Shown here in pieces: positions 63,416 through 64,000 of a stretch of DNA of 64,000 nucleotides (position 1 is its first letter; every line of letters starts with the position of its first letter). A program made the position numbers and the translations under genes. Where the stretch lies: the NCBI GenBank assembly GCA_010015805.1, contig ML978129.1, forward strand, positions 1,364,001-1,428,000. Reading direction: 5' to 3'. A model generated the notes under the pieces. That model worked only from the letters and a program-made list of their open reading frames with translations. It did not search any database and had not been told where the DNA came from. The DNA is from Rhizodiscina lignyota. Its lineage: Eukaryota > Ascomycota > Dothideomycetes > Aulographales > Rhizodiscinaceae.

Positions 63416-64000
63416 ATGCTCCGCCTACTCGACCTCCCTAACGAGGTCTTGGATATCACCTTTGGAAACCTTCGCCAACCCGAACTCTACAGCCTCTGCC
63501 TTGTGTGCCGAAGGACCTACGCGAGCGCAAAACCACACCTATACCGAGATGTCTCCATTACCGATCGCAAAGACTTCGCCGGCACCGGGACCCTGAACAA
63601 ACTTCGGTCCTTCTTGCTCACGATATGGAGGAACCCAAAGCTCGCCGAGTCTGTCACATCGCTGAAGATGCTCGATGCGCCGAATCGAACGAGTCCGAAG
63701 TTGCGCACTGAGGCCGATTGGCAGGCCCTGAAGCCATATACCCCTTTCCCAGCGCCTGGGGATGAACACGATCGGATAGTGTGTGAAGACTTGGTGGCCC
63801 TCAACGACAATGAGCTAGTTAAACACGTCGATTTTGTGAAGGACCCTCGCGGCGCTGAGTTCATGAGGACGCACTTGTCGGCGAACAGCCGATGCGGCTT
63901 GCTCGGACTGATCCTCAATCGTCTCAATTCGCGTGTGACCACATTGCGGATAGACATTGAGAGGAATACTGCTGGCTCGAAGATGGATCCCCCAATCAAC
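63416..64000 (+). CDS. F-box protein, 5' part (continues beyond the window)
   Basis: An open frame from the ATG at 63416 runs to the right edge (195 codons) without a stop. The F-box lies at residues 4-45: LLDLPNEVLDITFGNLRQPE, then LYSLCLVCRRTYASAKPHLY. It has the usual LP-E-L, I, L and L-VCR pattern and recruits Skp1 to an SCF ubiquitin ligase. The following sequence (LTIWRNPKLAESVTSLKMLD; NRLNSRVTTLRIDIE) looks like the start of leucine-rich repeats, so substrate recognition by LRRs is likely. The rest of the gene is outside the window; the substrate is unknown. No intron is seen so far. Confidence 0.88.
   Translation, partial: MLRLLDLPNEVLDITFGNLRQPELYSLCLVCRRTYASAKPHLYRDVSITDRKDFAGTGTLNKLRSFLLTIWRNPKLAESVTSLKMLDAPNRTSPKLRTEADWQALKPYTPFPAPGDEHDRIVCEDLVALNDNELVKHVDFVKDPRGAEFMRTHLSANSRCGLLGLILNRLNSRVTTLRIDIERNTAGSKMDPPIN

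Overview
The window is a gene-dense stretch of a filamentous ascomycete (Pezizomycotina) nuclear genome. The evidence is short spliceosomal introns, mostly 43-65 bp with GT...AG ends and CTAAC-like branch points, and typical fungal families: Zn(2)Cys(6), Fungal_trans_2 and bZIP regulators, a STAND/NLR receptor, NmrA and SDR enzymes, and an F-box protein. The class cannot be fixed from the sequence. Thirty protein genes are called: 27 complete and well supported, two cut by the window edges (Argonaute at the left, F-box protein at the right) and one weak membrane-protein candidate. One pseudogene is also called. Exon models were built by hand from splice sites and reading frame; most multi-exon models join without frame conflict.

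Layout. (1) 1-18 kb is mostly conserved housekeeping: Argonaute C-terminus, an HNH protein, an L-2-haloacid dehalogenase-like HAD protein, a possible membrane protein with a 15-bp minisatellite, PDAP1/PP28 family, mitochondrial ribosomal protein bL31m, a flavin-reductase-domain protein, Mediator MED11 head-to-head with TFIID TAF5, ribosomal protein eS26, and a CBS/PB1 membrane protein. (2) 18-27 kb is an accessory block entirely on the minus strand: glyoxalase-like protein, P450 with an unusual I-helix, membrane-anchored prolyl-4-hydroxylase-like dioxygenase, alpha/beta hydrolase with an Asp nucleophile, and a CYP52-like P450 in six exons. (3) 27-38 kb: an imperfect direct repeat, an intact four-exon NLR (PigL/Helo-like N-terminus, NB-ARC, TPR), a MITE-like inverted-repeat element, mitochondrial acetylornithine aminotransferase, and an HMG-box regulator. 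(4) 38-47 kb: a small NTF2-like protein, two paralogous SDRs, and between them a Zn(2)Cys(6) regulator and an alpha/beta hydrolase; this looks like a small catabolic or biosynthetic cluster. (5) 48-58 kb: a five-exon bZIP factor, a decayed gene, a Fungal_trans_2 regulator beside a third SDR, a large gene-poor gap with a polypyrimidine tract, and an NmrA-like protein. (6) 59-64 kb: a triple-KH RNA-binding protein and the start of an F-box gene.

No tRNA, rRNA, CRISPR array or complete autonomous transposon was seen. Nothing here is clearly a new system; the best leads are the two accessory clusters (18-27 kb and 38-47 kb), the P450 lacking the usual I-helix threonine, the NLR, the MITE-like element and the decayed gene at 51.6-52.2 kb.
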